From: Laetiporus sulphureus 93-53
Taxonomy: Eukaryota > Basidiomycota > Agaricomycetes > Polyporales > Laetiporaceae
Assembly (NCBI RefSeq): GCF_001632365.1
Contig: NW_024468570.1
Span: 1 to 64,000 of the forward strand
DNA length: 64,000 nt
Direction: 5' to 3'
Positions 12,501-24,771 of the stretch are shown here, in pieces. Position 1 is the first letter of the stretch; the number at the start of each line of letters is the position of its first letter. A model generated the notes under the pieces. The model searched no databases, was not told the origin of the DNA, and saw only the letters and a list, made by a program, of their open reading frames with translations. A program made the translations under genes and the position numbers.

Positions 12501-15500
12501 GACGTTCAACGATGCAGCCCTTCGCGAGGTCGTTGATGACATCGCTCAACGCACTGGCTGTCTGCTTGAAATCGTCAATTTCAACGTCGAGGTACGGTGC
12601 TTCTGCATTGTGCGTTGTAACTTGGAAAAGAAGCTAATGCGCTATATCAGGGCCAACAATACGTCTGCGCAGGCGAGCTCGTTGCATTGCAGGCACTTAC
12701 AAACGTCCTCAATTATCTCAAGTTGCAAAAGATTGATATCCCGAAGGTATCGATCCAATTTTTCGAACACAGATCTACGTTACTAAGCACGTCTTCTAGC
12801 TTACTGAGCAGTTCACGGTAGACCAGGTCAAGGAGATGCTGCGCGAAATCATCGATAACTGCTACGCGAAAGCGAAGGAGCAGCAGCAGGCCGAGGGCTA
12901 TATCAAGCTGGAGCGCGGCTTCGCCACGATCCCTCTTCCTGGTATCGACGTTCCGTTCCACTCTCGATACCTCTGGGCCGGTGTCATGCCCTTCCGTGCA
13001 TGTCAGTTGTCGACTACAAAAATAGCGTCATATTACTAATGTTGCTGTATAGATTTGTCGAAGAAAATCAACGCTGCGCACCTAGATCCCGACACCCTCG
13101 TCGGAAAGTACGTTCCCAACCTGATTGCTAAGCCATTCGAGGTTTCCAAAGATTATGTGCAACTCATCTACGACCGCACGCTCTCGGCGAGGCTCGACAA
13201 GGTTCTCCGCAAGTGGGATCAGGAGAATTGGAGCGCACCTGAACAACGCCAGAAGCTTGCATATATCACGCTGGTCGAGCTGCTTGCATACCAATTTGCG
13301 TCGCCAGTGCGCTGGATCGAAACTCAAGACATTCTCTTCGCTCGTTACAACTTTGAGCGGTTCATCGAAATCGGCCCTTCTCCGACACTTACCGGCATGG
13401 CGACCAGGACCCTGAAGGCCAAGTACGAAACCCAGGATGACTCCATCAGTCACGTCCGCACCATCCTCTGCCACGCAAAAAACACCAAGGAAGTATACTA
13501 CCAGTTCGAGGATGAGCCTGAGGCTGCTCCAGCCGAGAGTGAAGAAGTGGCCCCAGTGCATTCGGCTGTTTCGGCTGCCGCGCCCGTCGCCTCTACTCCA
13601 GCGCCTGCTGCTGCTGCTGCTGCCGCCGCTGTAGAAGACGTTCCTCTGAAGGCGGTGGATATCTTAACGGCGATCATTGCTCAAAAGTTGAAGAAGAGAG
13701 TCGAAGAAATCCCGCTATCAAAATCATTGAAAGACCTCTCTGGAGGTAAATCGACGCTGCAGAATGAGATTCTAGGAGACCTGCAGACGGAGTTCTCCTC
13801 GGCGCCCGAGAAGGGAGAGGAACTCCCCCTGGAGGAACTTGGATCAGCGCTCGGTGTCGGTTTCTCGGGTTCTTTGGGCAAGTACACGTCCGGACTGATC
13901 GGCCGTCTCATTGGTGGTAAGATGCCTGGTGGATTCAACCTGTCGGCCATCAAATCGTATCTGTCGAAGTCGTGGGGATTGGGTCCGTCGAGAGCGGATG
14001 GTGTGCTGCTACTTGCATTGACGATGGAGCCGCCGAAGCGACTTGGATCCGAAGGGGAGGCCAAGGCTTGGCTCGACTCGGTAGTTGCGGTCTATGCCCA
14101 GCGCACTGGCATCTCGCTGTCCTCCAGTGCCTCGGGAGGTGGGGGCGGAGGTGGAGGTGGAGGCCCCACGATCAACAGCGAGGAGTTCCTCAAGTTCCAA
14201 GCAGAGCAGGAGTGGCTTGCCTCGCAGCAGGTCGAATTATACATGCGGTACCTCAAACGAGACTCACGCGCAGGCGAGCACAAGTATGAGGCCGAGAAGA
14301 CGAATGTTGCGACGCTCCAGGCACGGCTGGATGCGATCACCCGCGAGCACGGCGACTTGTACCTAGACGGAATACAGCCTGCATTCGACGCTCTCAAGGC
14401 TCGGCACTTCGACTCGTCCTGGAATTGGGTCCGTCAAGATGCCCTTCTTATGTTCTACGACATTATCTTCGGCCGCCTGACCACCGTCGACCGCGAGATC
14501 ACCGCCCGCTGCATCGCCATCATGAACCGTGCCGATCCAGAACTCGTTACCTACATGCAATACTACATCGACAAATGCGATCCCAATCGCGGCGAGACAT
14601 ATAAACTCGCGAAGCAGTTCGGCCAGCAACTCATCGACAACTGCCGGGAGGTAGTCGGACAACCGCCGCTATACAAGGATGGTGCGTATTATGTGAGCAG
14701 TAGCTGCTGCAGGATCTAACAAGTCATCTTCAGTGACATTCCCAACCGCTCCACACACCGAAGTTACTGCTAAGGGTGACATCGTCTACTCAGAGGTCGT
14801 CCGAGAGAACGTTCGCAAACTTGAGGCGTATGTCGAGGAGATGGCCAGTGGCGACACAATTTCGGCTCCTACAAATATCCAGAAGATTCAAGATGATGTT
14901 CTCAAGTTGTGGAATGTTGTCAAGTCTCAGCCAGAGATCAGTGAGGAGCAGAAGAACCGTATTAAGGCTCTCTATGAAGGAGTTGTCCGCTCGCTTCGCA
15001 AGCGTCCAGAATCCCGCGCTCGGCCGGGAGCTCAGCGTACACGTCGCTCATCCTCACAGTTCCTGCGGCCTCAGATTTCTGCAGTCACGCCAGTCACAGC
15101 CGACAAGGTTCCGCTCCTTCACCTGAAGCGCAAAGTCGGCACGACGTGGGAGTACAGCAGTAATCTGACGGGCGTGTACCTTGATATTCTTCACGAGATT
15201 GCAACATCTGGCACAACATTCAAGGACAAGAATGCTCTCCTCACTGGAGTGGGGAAGGGCTCAATTGGGGTCGAAGTTCTCAAAGGCCTCCTCTCTGGTG
15301 GGGCACATGTCGTGATCACTACATCTCGCTACAGCAGGTCCACGGTTGAGTACTATCAGGGCGTGTTCCAGCGTTTCGGTAGCAAAGGGTCGGCTTTGAC
15401 GGTCGTGCCGTTCAACCAGGGATCGAAGCAGGACGTTGAGGCTCTCATCGACTATATCTACTCCACCCTTGGCCTGGATTTGGACTACATTCTCCCCTTC

Positions 15501-18500
15501 GCAGCCGTCCCCGAGAACGGTCGAGAGATAGATGGTCTCGACGATAAGTCCGAGCTGGCGCATCGCATCATGCTCGTCAACCTGCTGCGTTTATTGGGGG
15601 CGGTTAAGGTCAAGAAGGCTTCCAGACACATCCTCACTCGACCAACCCAGGTCATCCTTCCGCTGTCTCCCAACCACGGCTTGTTCGGCAACGACGGTCT
15701 ATATTCAGAGTCAAAGATCGGATTGGAGACGCTCTTCAACAGGTGGAACTCCGAAAGCTGGGGCGAGTATCTCTGCTTGGCCGGTGCAGTCATTGGGTAA
15801 GACCTTACATGAGTCCAACGTCCGATTCATTTGTCTGACAATGACGTACAGGTGGACGCGCGGCACCGGGCTCATGGACACTACGAACGTCGTCGCTCAT
15901 GAGGTTGAGAGCTATGGTGTGCGCACATTCTCTGCTAAGGAGATGGCGTTCAACCTGCTTGGTTTGATGCACCCACTCTTGTTCAGCATCACGCAGGTCG
16001 AGCCTATCTGGGCGGACTTGAACGGCGGCATGGATCGCCTTCCGGACCTTGCTGAGATCACCACCCGCATTCGCACGAATCTGAACAAGAAGAGTGAACT
16101 TCGTCGCACGATTGCCAGGGACAACGCGGCGGACTTTAAGACGGTCAATGGCGTCGAGGCCGAACGAGTCCTCCAGACGGTCAACGTCACTCCGCGTGCC
16201 AACTTCAAGTTTGAGTTCCCTCGATTGGAGTCCGCCGAGTCACTGTCGGATGTCTCGTACCTCCGCGGCATGCTCGACCTTGAGCAAGTCATCGTCATCA
16301 CCGGATTCGCAGAAGTTGGGCCGTGGGGTAGCTCGCGTACCAGGTGGGAGATGGAAGCCAGAGGCGAGTTCACGATCGAGGGTTGCATCGAGATGGCCTG
16401 GATGATGGGCCATATCAAGCACTTCGACGGCCGTCTCAAGGACGGTTCTCTATACGTTGGCTGGGTGGATGCAAAGAGTAGTGAGCCTGTGGACGACAAG
16501 GACGTACGAAGTCGCTACGAAAAGGAGATACTGAGCCATGCAGGTGTTCGCCTCATTGGTGAGGGTTTGGCGATTCGGCGTCATTACCAGCTGAGCTAAC
16601 ATCTCGTTATAGAACCTGAGCTGTTCCGTGGATACGATCCGAAGAAGAAGGTGTTCAACCAGGAGATTGAGATCTCGCACGATCTCGAGTCATTCGAGGC
16701 TAGTCAGGAAGAAGCCGAGAAGTTCAAGTACGAGCACGGCGATAAGTGCGACATCTGGGCTACAGCAGATGGAGGCCAATGGTATGTCAAATTGAAGAAG
16801 GGTGCCCGGCTGTTCGTTCCGAAGGCCATAAAGTTCAATCGTCTCGTCGCTGGTCAGCTCCCTACTGGGTGGCACGCCGGACGCTATGGCATCCCTTCAG
16901 ATATCATCGCACAGACCGACCGGACCGCTCTCTGGACGCTCGTGGCTGCAGCGGATGCTTTGAATATGTCCGGCATCACAGATCCTTATGAGCTCTATGA
17001 GCACGTACACCCCTCAGAGGTCGGCACTAGTATTGGCAGTGGTATGGGTGGCATGGAATCGCTCTCGAAGATGTTCAAGGACCGTCGAGATGAGAAAGAG
17101 GTTCAGAGCGACATCCTCCAGGAGACGTAAGTGTTGGTTTTCCATGGCACTCGTGTTACCGGTAATAAGGCGCCATGCAGGTTCATTAACACAACTGCCG
17201 GTTGGGTAAACTTGCTGCTCCTCTCTTCCTCCGGCCCGGTGAAGATTCCAGTCGGTGCTTGGTAAGTCACGTTCTGTCTTGAAGCAAAATATGGTCTAAG
17301 TACTCTCGTAGTGCAACCGCACTGCAGTCGGTCGAGATCGCCTGCGATACGCTGCTCTCAGGAAAGGCGAAGGTAATGCTTGCGGGTGGCTATGATGACT
17401 TCAGCGAGGAGGGCTCGTACGAGTTCGCGAATATGACGGCGACTAGCAATTCAGAGACGGAGTTCGCCATGGGCCGAGAGCCGACAGAAATGTCGAGACC
17501 AGCAACGACGACGCGTGGAGGGGTGAGTCGAGCACTCTTCATTTGAAAAGAGAAAAGAGTTGACTGTACTTCTTACAGTTTATGGAAGCTCAAGGCACCG
17601 GTGTGCACGTTCTCATGAGCGCGAAGACAGCACTCGAGCTGGGATGTCCCATTCAAGGAATCGTTGCCTTCACGTCGACTTCTACGTAAGTCAGTTTCTT
17701 CTACTCGAGGGATGAAATCTTCATGTATTTTTAGTGACAAGGCCGGAAAGTCTATTCCTGCTCCTGGACGCGGTGCCCTCACCATTGGCCGAGAGGTCCA
17801 CTGTCAGCAGCAACTGCCCGTGCTGGATGTCATGTATCGATCACGCCAGCTCACGTTCCGCCGCAACCAGATCTCGCAGTGGTTGGACAATGAACGACAG
17901 CTTCTACAGGACGAGCTCGAGTTCCGCGAGAGTCAAGGCGAGACGATGGACGAGCACTATCTCGCCTGCAGGGTTGCAGATATTGAGAAGGAAGCAGCTC
18001 GGCAAGAGAAGGACGCATTGGCGACGTACGGTATGCTGCATGGTTCCGATCCACGAGTCGCTCCCCTTCGTCGCGCCCTTGCTGTTTGGGGTTTTACTGC
18101 GGACGACATCGGCGTGCTCTCTCTGCACGGTACAGGTACTAAGGCGAACGTAAGTGGTCTTCACCATGATACGTGATGGCTCTAATGGCTTGAAATATAC
18201 AGGAGGGCAACGAGACGCATGTCTGGAACGACATCTTCGCAAACATTTCCAGGACGGATGGCAACGCGGTGCCCGTCATGGCCCAGAAGAGCCTTTGCGG
18301 TCATTCGAAGGGAGGGTCCGCCGGATGGCAGCTCGCCGGTCTTTTGCAAAGTGTCAACAGTGGGATTGTGCCAGGAAACCGCAACGCTGAGTACGTTTGT
18401 TGGCTCATTGTTCTCATTCCTGACTAACTCGACCTCATCACAGTAACATTGATTCGCACTTCAAGGATTACACTTACCTCATGTTCCCTTCGAAGACAGT

Positions 18501-19418
18501 TCACACTGATGGCATTCGGGCCGGAGTCATGGTAAGCTGAGAAGGTCCTTGCATCTCGTTTAGCTCTGACATTAGTACGCAGTCGTCTTTCGGTTTTGGT
18601 CAAGTTGGCGGTACATGTCTGATTGTCCATCCCCGATACCTGCTCGGTGCCCTTGATTTATCACAATATGAAGCTTACAAGGAGAAGAACATTGTTCGAG
18701 CACGTCTAGCGTACAAAGCGATGAGCGAGATGATGATCAACAACTGTCTCGTCAGGATCAAGGACACGCCACCGTACCCGAAGGATCTCGAGGCTCCAGT
18801 GCTGTTGAACCCGTTGGCAAGAGCGAGCTACGATCCCAAGACAGGCAGTTATTCATTCAAGCCGCAGCAGGCGACGCAGCCGGTATTTGACAGCGCCAAC
18901 GTCAAGGCTATGTCCGAGATCCTCGCTGGCAAGAACGCCACTGCAGGTGTCGGTGTCGATCAAGGTGCGTCTCTCTCGCAATTACCGCACTGATCGCCGT
19001 GTTGACCATCTGTAAAGAGTTGATCTCTTCCGTTCCTTCATCGAACCCGACGTTCGTCTCGCGCAACTTCACTGACGCAGAGGTCGCATACTGCCGTTCT
19101 CAGCCATCGCCCGAAGCATCCTTCGCGGCACGCTGGGTTGGTAAGGAAGCGGTCTTTAAGTCGCTCGGAGTATCGTCAAAGGGTGCCGCAGCTCCGATGA
19201 AGGACATCGAGATTCTTCCTGATGCTTCGGGCGTCCCGACTGTTACCTTGCACGGTGATGCAAAGTCGGCTGCCGAGGCTAAGTCAATCTCCAAGGTCCA
19301 TCTATCGCTGAGTCACTCCGAGGTATGTCAATCCTGCCTGCAGTACGGGCATTGTTGGCTGATGCCCTCCGTTTCACAGACTGTCGCCATCGCCTTTGCT
19401 CAAGCCTCCTCGTCATGA
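6509..19418 (+). CDS. Single-chain type I fatty acid synthase (beta-alpha fusion)
   Basis: Makes long-chain acyl-CoA from acetyl-CoA, malonyl-CoA and NADPH in the cytosol. My 22-exon model sums to 11,736 nt (3,911 aa), all junctions in phase. Exons: 6509-6568, 6681-8004, 8056-8359, 8416-9820, 9875-10786, 10837-11675, 11727-12591, 12651-12746, 12800-13001, 13053-14681, 14734-15796, 15852-16558, 16613-17126, 17181-17261, 17312-17522, 17579-17685, 17735-18149, 18203-18390, 18444-18531, 18583-18964, 19018-19322, 19380-19418. Domain order is that of yeast Fas1 then Fas2: acetyltransferase (GHSQG, about 269), FMN enoyl reductase (about 565-1030), hot-dog dehydratase ([10 protein letters not shown], about 1565), malonyl/palmitoyl transferase ([10 protein letters not shown], about 1816), one carrier domain ([11 protein letters not shown], about 2230), ketoreductase (about 2716), ketosynthase (GACATALQS, Cys about 3334; GTGTKAN; CGHSKGG) and a C-terminal phosphopantetheinyl transferase ([17 protein letters not shown]). 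An Ala-rich linker precedes the carrier domain. No stop separates the halves. Such fusions are known in basidiomycetes. Confidence 0.97.
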
Positions 19419-19564
19419 TCTCTTTTTCATCAGGGCTCTTTGTCGCATTACTCGTAAATCGATTGTTGCTCGCTCGTGTATTCTCATATCATCACGCCCG
19501 ATTGTAATTGTTCGCTACCGCAATAGATTCATTATATCCTCGCGAACAATGTTTGTAAGACAGC

Positions 19565-20518
19565 TCAAGCAAAAGAGTAGAGTTTGCGTTCTGCGATATA
19601 CTTTTCTACATGCTCGGTGACCATACTTCTCCAGTTGGGGTCCCCAGCTTTGACAAGTCGACGAACCTGTGTACTACTAATCTTCTCTTCCTTCCCGCCG
19701 ATGTCGATGAGTGTCACACGAAAATCTTCTAAATATTGTTGAATCTTGATCGTTAGCTGGCGGCTCCCTTCGTCATCCTCGTGAAGAGAACTTGGCGAAG
19801 AACGATGTGCGCAAACAACTCTGGCATTATCTCCATCCGTTGCGAAGAATCGGTGAAGCGAATCAAGCATAGCCTGTTCAGATGGATAGTACCGGGGAGC
19901 GAAAAGGCGCTCGAGCGTGTCCATACCTAGGAGGAATGTGAGTTGCGGGGTGACATGGTCCGGCATAGCGTCGGGCATGCCCTGACTCTGTAGCGCCACC
20001 GGTGAGCTATGGACGAGGAATGACACGCGCTGCCGTAAATATTGAAGCAGAGCTCTGGACTTGCCGACGAACGTCGGCTCATCAATGATGGCGACCGCCA
20101 CATTATCGTGAGGGACGGCAGGAGCGTCGAGGTCGGACGTATGATCATCCCGGATACGTGCCCGGATGATGTCCTTGGCGAGCAAGGTCATCATCTCAAG
20201 CCGCTGAATGTAGCCCGCATCCCCGGGCTTCAGATGCTTGTCGGCATTGCGCACTGACAACAGCAGGAGTTTCGCATCATAGTCATGCACATCTCGCGCT
20301 GTAGCGGAGGCTGAGACGATCGGGTATGGGCAAGGTGCATTGGCGAGGGCTAGATGAGCGAGGGTCGGAGGATTGAAAGACGCGTCGAGTACCGATATCC
20401 GGAGAGGGAGAGCCATAGATGACCGAGGCAGCGGCCACCGCTCATGCGATGTGTGAACGAGCTCGACGGCTGATACGCCGGAGCGCACACGGTCAATCAA
20501 CGTCGCGGCGGGTGTCAT
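19565..20518 (-). CDS. Nicotinamide-nucleotide adenylyltransferase-like protein (POF1-like)
   Basis: Predicted to transfer AMP from ATP to nicotinamide mononucleotide, making NAD, or to act in a related nucleotidyltransferase role as yeast Pof1 does. From the ATG at 20518 it reads 317 aa in one exon. Near the N-terminus the nucleotide-binding signature appears as DASFNPPTLAHLALA, the GxFxPxHxxH-type motif in the Pof1-like form. Near the C-terminus ISSTQVRRLVKAG matches the ISSTxIR motif that binds the triphosphate. The frame stays open upstream of this ATG, beyond 20596, so a longer N-terminus from an upstream exon is possible. It is convergent with FAS, 146 bp between stops, and divergent from the DEAD-box gene. 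The substrate (NMN versus another nucleotide) is not settled by sequence alone. Confidence 0.82.
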   Translation of the reverse strand: MTPAATLIDRVRSGVSAVELVHTSHERWPLPRSSMALPLRISVLDASFNPPTLAHLALANAPCPYPIVSASATARDVHDYDAKLLLLSVRNADKHLKPGDAGYIQRLEMMTLLAKDIIRARIRDDHTSDLDAPAVPHDNVAVAIIDEPTFVGKSRALLQYLRQRVSFLVHSSPVALQSQGMPDAMPDHVTPQLTFLLGMDTLERLFAPRYYPSEQAMLDSLHRFFATDGDNARVVCAHRSSPSSLHEDDEGSRQLTIKIQQYLEDFRVTLIDIGGKEEKISSTQVRRLVKAGDPNWRSMVTEHVEKYIAERKLYSFA

Positions 20519-20977
20519 ATCCGATGCGAGAAAACGGGTGCAGGCTCGGCAGCGAGACGCACAAATCAGCAGTTGCGGCGTCGCCAGCGTAAGCAATGTC
20601 CGAGCACGGAGATAGGCAGCATGCCTGTATATAACGGCGGATATGAGCAGTGAGATGCAGTGGGCTTCCCGAGCGTAAGTCAGAGTGGCACTAACCCGAC
20701 GCGAACAAGGCGCGAATGACCGAGACAGTATATATCCAGCTCAGGACGGTGCCAAGTGTCGAGCCGAGCAGAGAAAATTGCGTAAACAGAGGGTCGTCGA
20801 CGTGCAGAGACTGATGCTGCGAAAGGAGAGGCGAGCACGAGCGTGGTCGTAGTTGAGTCGCGATCGAAGACCCAGATCGTGTTCATCTCCGTTGACGCGC
20901 GTTGCTCACGCTCATTCTACCTTGATCCCTAATTACCACCATCTCCTTGCCGCCTCACACGCTGCCAGCTAGTAGAA
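20519..20977. promoter_or_regulatory. Divergent promoter region between NMNAT-like gene and DBP5
   Basis: About 460 bp separate the two start codons. A minus-strand frame of 68 codons at 20680-20886 and the open extension of the NMNAT-like frame fall here. Either could be an unannotated 5' exon, but neither shows family similarity. No clear TATA box is seen. Confidence 0.3.
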
Positions 20978-23037
20978 ATGGAGAAAGACGCAGATGGGTT
21001 CTTCACTTCTGCACCACCAGCAGGTGAGTCCTCCGGTCAATTGTCCTGAGTCTGATTACTCATGTCGCTTGCAGCTTCAGCTCCCGCAGAAACTACGGAA
21101 CCACAGCCTGCCTCAGAACCAACCGAGCCACGTAAGCGTTTGAGGGTTCTTTCCAAGCTTTCGGACCTATTAATTGTCTCAGATGCAACCTCAGACCTGA
21201 CAACAGACCTGATCAAGTCAACATTTGAAGTATCGGTATGGTCTTGAGTCGTTCTTTTCCTTTCGACTGGGTCTGACTACGGAACGCCCAGGTTACCTTA
21301 GCTGATCAGCAAGCCGATCCGAACTCTCCATTGTTCAGTGTAAAGTCTTTTGAGGAGCTCGGACTGTGCGTATTCGCCGATTTTGCGAATTCGATGGTCT
21401 GACCGAGCGACTCCTAGCCATGAAGATCTCCTGAAAGGGATATATGATATGGGCTTTACAAAGCCCTCAAAAATCCAGGAGCGTGCTTTGCCTCTTCTAT
21501 TGGCCAACCCGTACGTTGCAGAGTCAGGAGCGTTGTGGTGGCATACTGACGCTTTCCAATGCAGCCCGCAGAATTTCATTGGCCAGTCTCAATCAGGGAC
21601 TGGAAAGACGGCTGCCTTCGTCCTGACCATGCTGAGTCGGGTTGACTTCTCTAAGAGCCAGACGCAGGTGAGAATATGAACCGATTCATTTCGATGGGGT
21701 TGCAATTGAGCTCATCTGCGACAGGCACTCTGTTTAGCACCCTCGAGAGAGCTGGCTCGCCAGATAATGTCTGTCGTGGTGACGATGGGGAAGTACACTC
21801 CTGTACAAACGGAATATTCCATCAAGGACAACTTGCCCAGGAGCACTACTCGAATTAATGCGCATGTTATCGTGGGTACGCCCGGTACAACAGTCGATCT
21901 TATTCGGAGGAAAGTCATCGACACATCGGAGATCAAGGTCTTCGTACTTGATGAAGCAGACAACATGTTGGATCAGGACGGCCTCGCAGAGCAGACTCTA
22001 CGGGTGAAGAAGTACGTCCATTCTTCGTCATCCATACATTCTTCGTCATCCATACATTCTTCGTCATCCATACATAAAATCATGCTGATGTATCCTTGCA
22101 GTGCATTGCCTCGTCATGGAGGTCCGCAGGTTATCCTCTTTTCCGCAACATTCCCCCATCACGTTCGAAACTTTGCGAACAAAGTTGCACCAAATGCGAA
22201 CAAGATTGAGCTGAAAGAGAACGAGCTCTCTGTGGACAACATCCGACAATTCTACATGGATTGCCGTAATGAAGAACATAAATATGACGTGCTCGTGTCT
22301 CTCTACAGCTTGCTCACGATTGGCCAGAGTATCATCTTCTGCCAGGTGAGTAACCAGCTTGACAGCTAGCGAACGACAGCATGTTCATCACACGCGATTT
22401 ACGACATGCAGCGCCGGAATACTGCCGATCGTATTGCGCAGCGCATGACTGCTGAGGGCCATAAGGTGGCCTCTTTGCATGGCGCAAAGGATGCTGCAGA
22501 ACGTGACGCGATCATCGACCGGTTCCGCGAGGGCAAGGAGAAGGTCCTCATTACGACCAATGTCATCGCTCGCGGGATTGACATCATGCAAGTAAATATG
22601 GTGGTCAATTATGACCTACCCCTCTTGGGCGAGCGCGACAACTGGTCGAATCGACAGGACGCGCGGCCGGATATAGACACCTACATCCATCGTATTGGTA
22701 TGTCTTCAGTTTTCTTACACGCGTCTTGACTTCCCTTAACGCATGTCTGCGTTCTCTCATCGCTCGCCGAAATTATCTTACACGCTTTAACCCCTCAGGG
22801 CGCACTGGACGATTCGGCAGGAAGGGGATCTCGATAAACTTTGTGCATGACAAAACGACTTGGGCACAAATGGAGCAGATCGAGAAGGCGACCGGAAAGC
22901 AAATCATCCGGATAGAGACGAACGATTTGGATGCAATGGAGGAGGTGCGTTGAAATTCGCCCTTTATAAGATCCTCGTGGACCCTATTGCTGACTTGGGT
23001 CCGTTTCTCGCAGCAAATGAAGAAAGCGCTGAAGTAA
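20978..23037 (+). CDS. DBP5: DEAD-box ATP-dependent RNA helicase DBP5/RAT8
   Basis: Remodels mRNPs at the cytoplasmic face of the nuclear pore during mRNA export, activated by Gle1 and inositol hexakisphosphate in the family. Ten exons give 487 aa in frame: 20978-21023, 21075-21235, 21292-21365, 21418-21510, 21565-21667, 21725-22011, 22102-22345, 22412-22697, 22799-22944 and 23014-23037. The helicase motifs appear in order: Q motif (GFTKPSKIQ), I (SQSGTGKT), Ia (PSRELARQ), II (VLDEADNML), III (SAT in ILFSATFP), IV (SIIFCQ), V (IARGID) and VI ([13 protein letters not shown]). The acidic/Pro-Glu N-terminus before SFEELGLHEDLLKG and the insert in [11 protein letters not shown] are features of DBP5 rather than eIF4A. 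The last coding exon is only 24 nt. Confidence 0.95.
22019..22072 (+). repeat. Three perfect 18-bp tandem repeats inside DBP5 intron 6
   Basis: CATTCTTCGTCATCCATA occurs three times head to tail just after the donor of intron 6, lengthening it to 90 bp against about 50-65 bp for most neighbours. No function is implied. It is likely to be length-variable between strains. Confidence 0.9.
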
Positions 23038-24771
23038 TCTGCTGGTCCCTCATCATGTTATCTGTATGTATTGTGTAGTGTTCCGCTGTCCCTCATAACT
23101 CCAGCAATTGCCACGTTGTAACAATACAAGAATTTCCGCCTCATTTCATCCTTGGCTCAAGACGATCTCCGTTCCAAACGGGGCATGAGAGCGCATTAAT
23201 AGTTCGGAAATGCATTATGTCGTCCTCGATTGGAACGTGGTCCGCTAATCTGACCGTTCACCATCGAATGGCAGGACAGCATATGACGCCAAGCATCTCA
23301 GGACACGCGTTGTTCGCTGGGTTGTCCTTTGACGACTCACAGCTCTGGCTTGTCTTCCGTCAAGGTAATGCAAGCTCCGCATGTTGGAGGATTTGATATG
23401 ATTATCACCTCAAAAGCGGTTAATGCGTCCTACACCGAGTTGAGGTATAACCATAGAATGTCCGTCTGCGCTGAGTGGAGCGGGTCGATTGTATAACGAC
23501 GCCGCGTTGCATTGGCGTTGCATTGAATAGCTCACATTACGTGTGGCAGTCCGACTACCGGTCGCGGCCTGCTCACGGGCCAGCCCAGTGCTTCACACCA
23601 ACGAGAAAGACGGCTTTACGAATATTTGGTTTCCCCCAATGTGCATGTGCCACGCAGTTATTCTGACACGGATGAGATGTAGAAAGTTCGGCAGTGCCCA
23701 CAGGGTGCCTTGTGTTCACCCGCAGGCCGCTTCGGGCAACCGAACTCGTGGATCGGTACGCGAGGACGGACGGCTATGTAGCTCATCATTGCATCTGTAC
23801 GCGTGCCCATTTCAGAGTCTATTAATCGTGCACGATGCTGGGGTTTGACTGCCAGTGACGCTCCAAACGTTCGCTCACATATCGGGTTTCATACAGGCGT
23901 ATACTTAAAACTCGTGCCTAGGGGCGACAAGATGATCGGAGCGCCATGCTGGCATGGAATCATATCATCTAGGGACGGCGCTGCCGAGCTCCGTGGAAAG
24001 AAAGAAAGACAGCCGTCGACGGACATAGAGCATGTGCTGCTGTTGCTGTCCCTAATATGGCATGCAAGCATAATCGGCGATGCGGTGACGTTAATGCTGA
24101 GATTGGGATCTAGAGCGAAGGGGACCGTGTGCACCTTCTTATTGGGCATACTCTCACCAATTTTTGCCTCCTCCGATGCATGGCGTGTTTATTAGGGGTG
24201 CGGCTCACGGTCTGGATCTCTCCGCGAGCACCCTCTTGAGATTCGTGTACGGCGTCGGGGGTAAATGGAATGAGCTGCATCCGAGTCCACGTCCAAGACC
24301 CGACCGGAGAAGGTCGTTCTCATGGATCGTTGCCACTTATGCATCGGATTCGGGTCCCAATGTGGAACCGGAACGCCACGCTGAACGGCGAGGTCCGCAA
24401 GTAGGAACAGCATGTTGACGTCTGCTTCGCATCCAGATTGTGGATCATCAAGAAGACGGAATTGAGTTTCTTGTCGTCGAAGAAAATTTGATGGGATGAA
24501 CGAAGCGAGTGCAGATTCGCGAATCTCATTCTGACCACGTTTCTTCCCCTACGGGTAACGTTCAATCACTTCTCACGAGAAGTTTCTGCTGCTCACGTAT
24601 TCAGACGATGGGCGCACACGGGTCGAGTGTCCAAGGCAATCTACTAGAACAGCGGAACTGGGTTATAAGCAGTCTAAACATAGGGACGAGTCACTAACCT
24701 GCCGTGTTTCTTCACGAATCCCACATTCTGCCATATAACCTTGCTCTTCGTGCAGATCCTCTCCACTCACG
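23038..24771. other. Intergenic, no gene seen
   Basis: About 1.7 kb with only short unrelated open frames on both strands, the longest about 130 codons at 23803-24195. I see no motif, splice pattern or repeat that supports a gene. The right end is the promoter of the small orphan gene. Confidence 0.5.
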
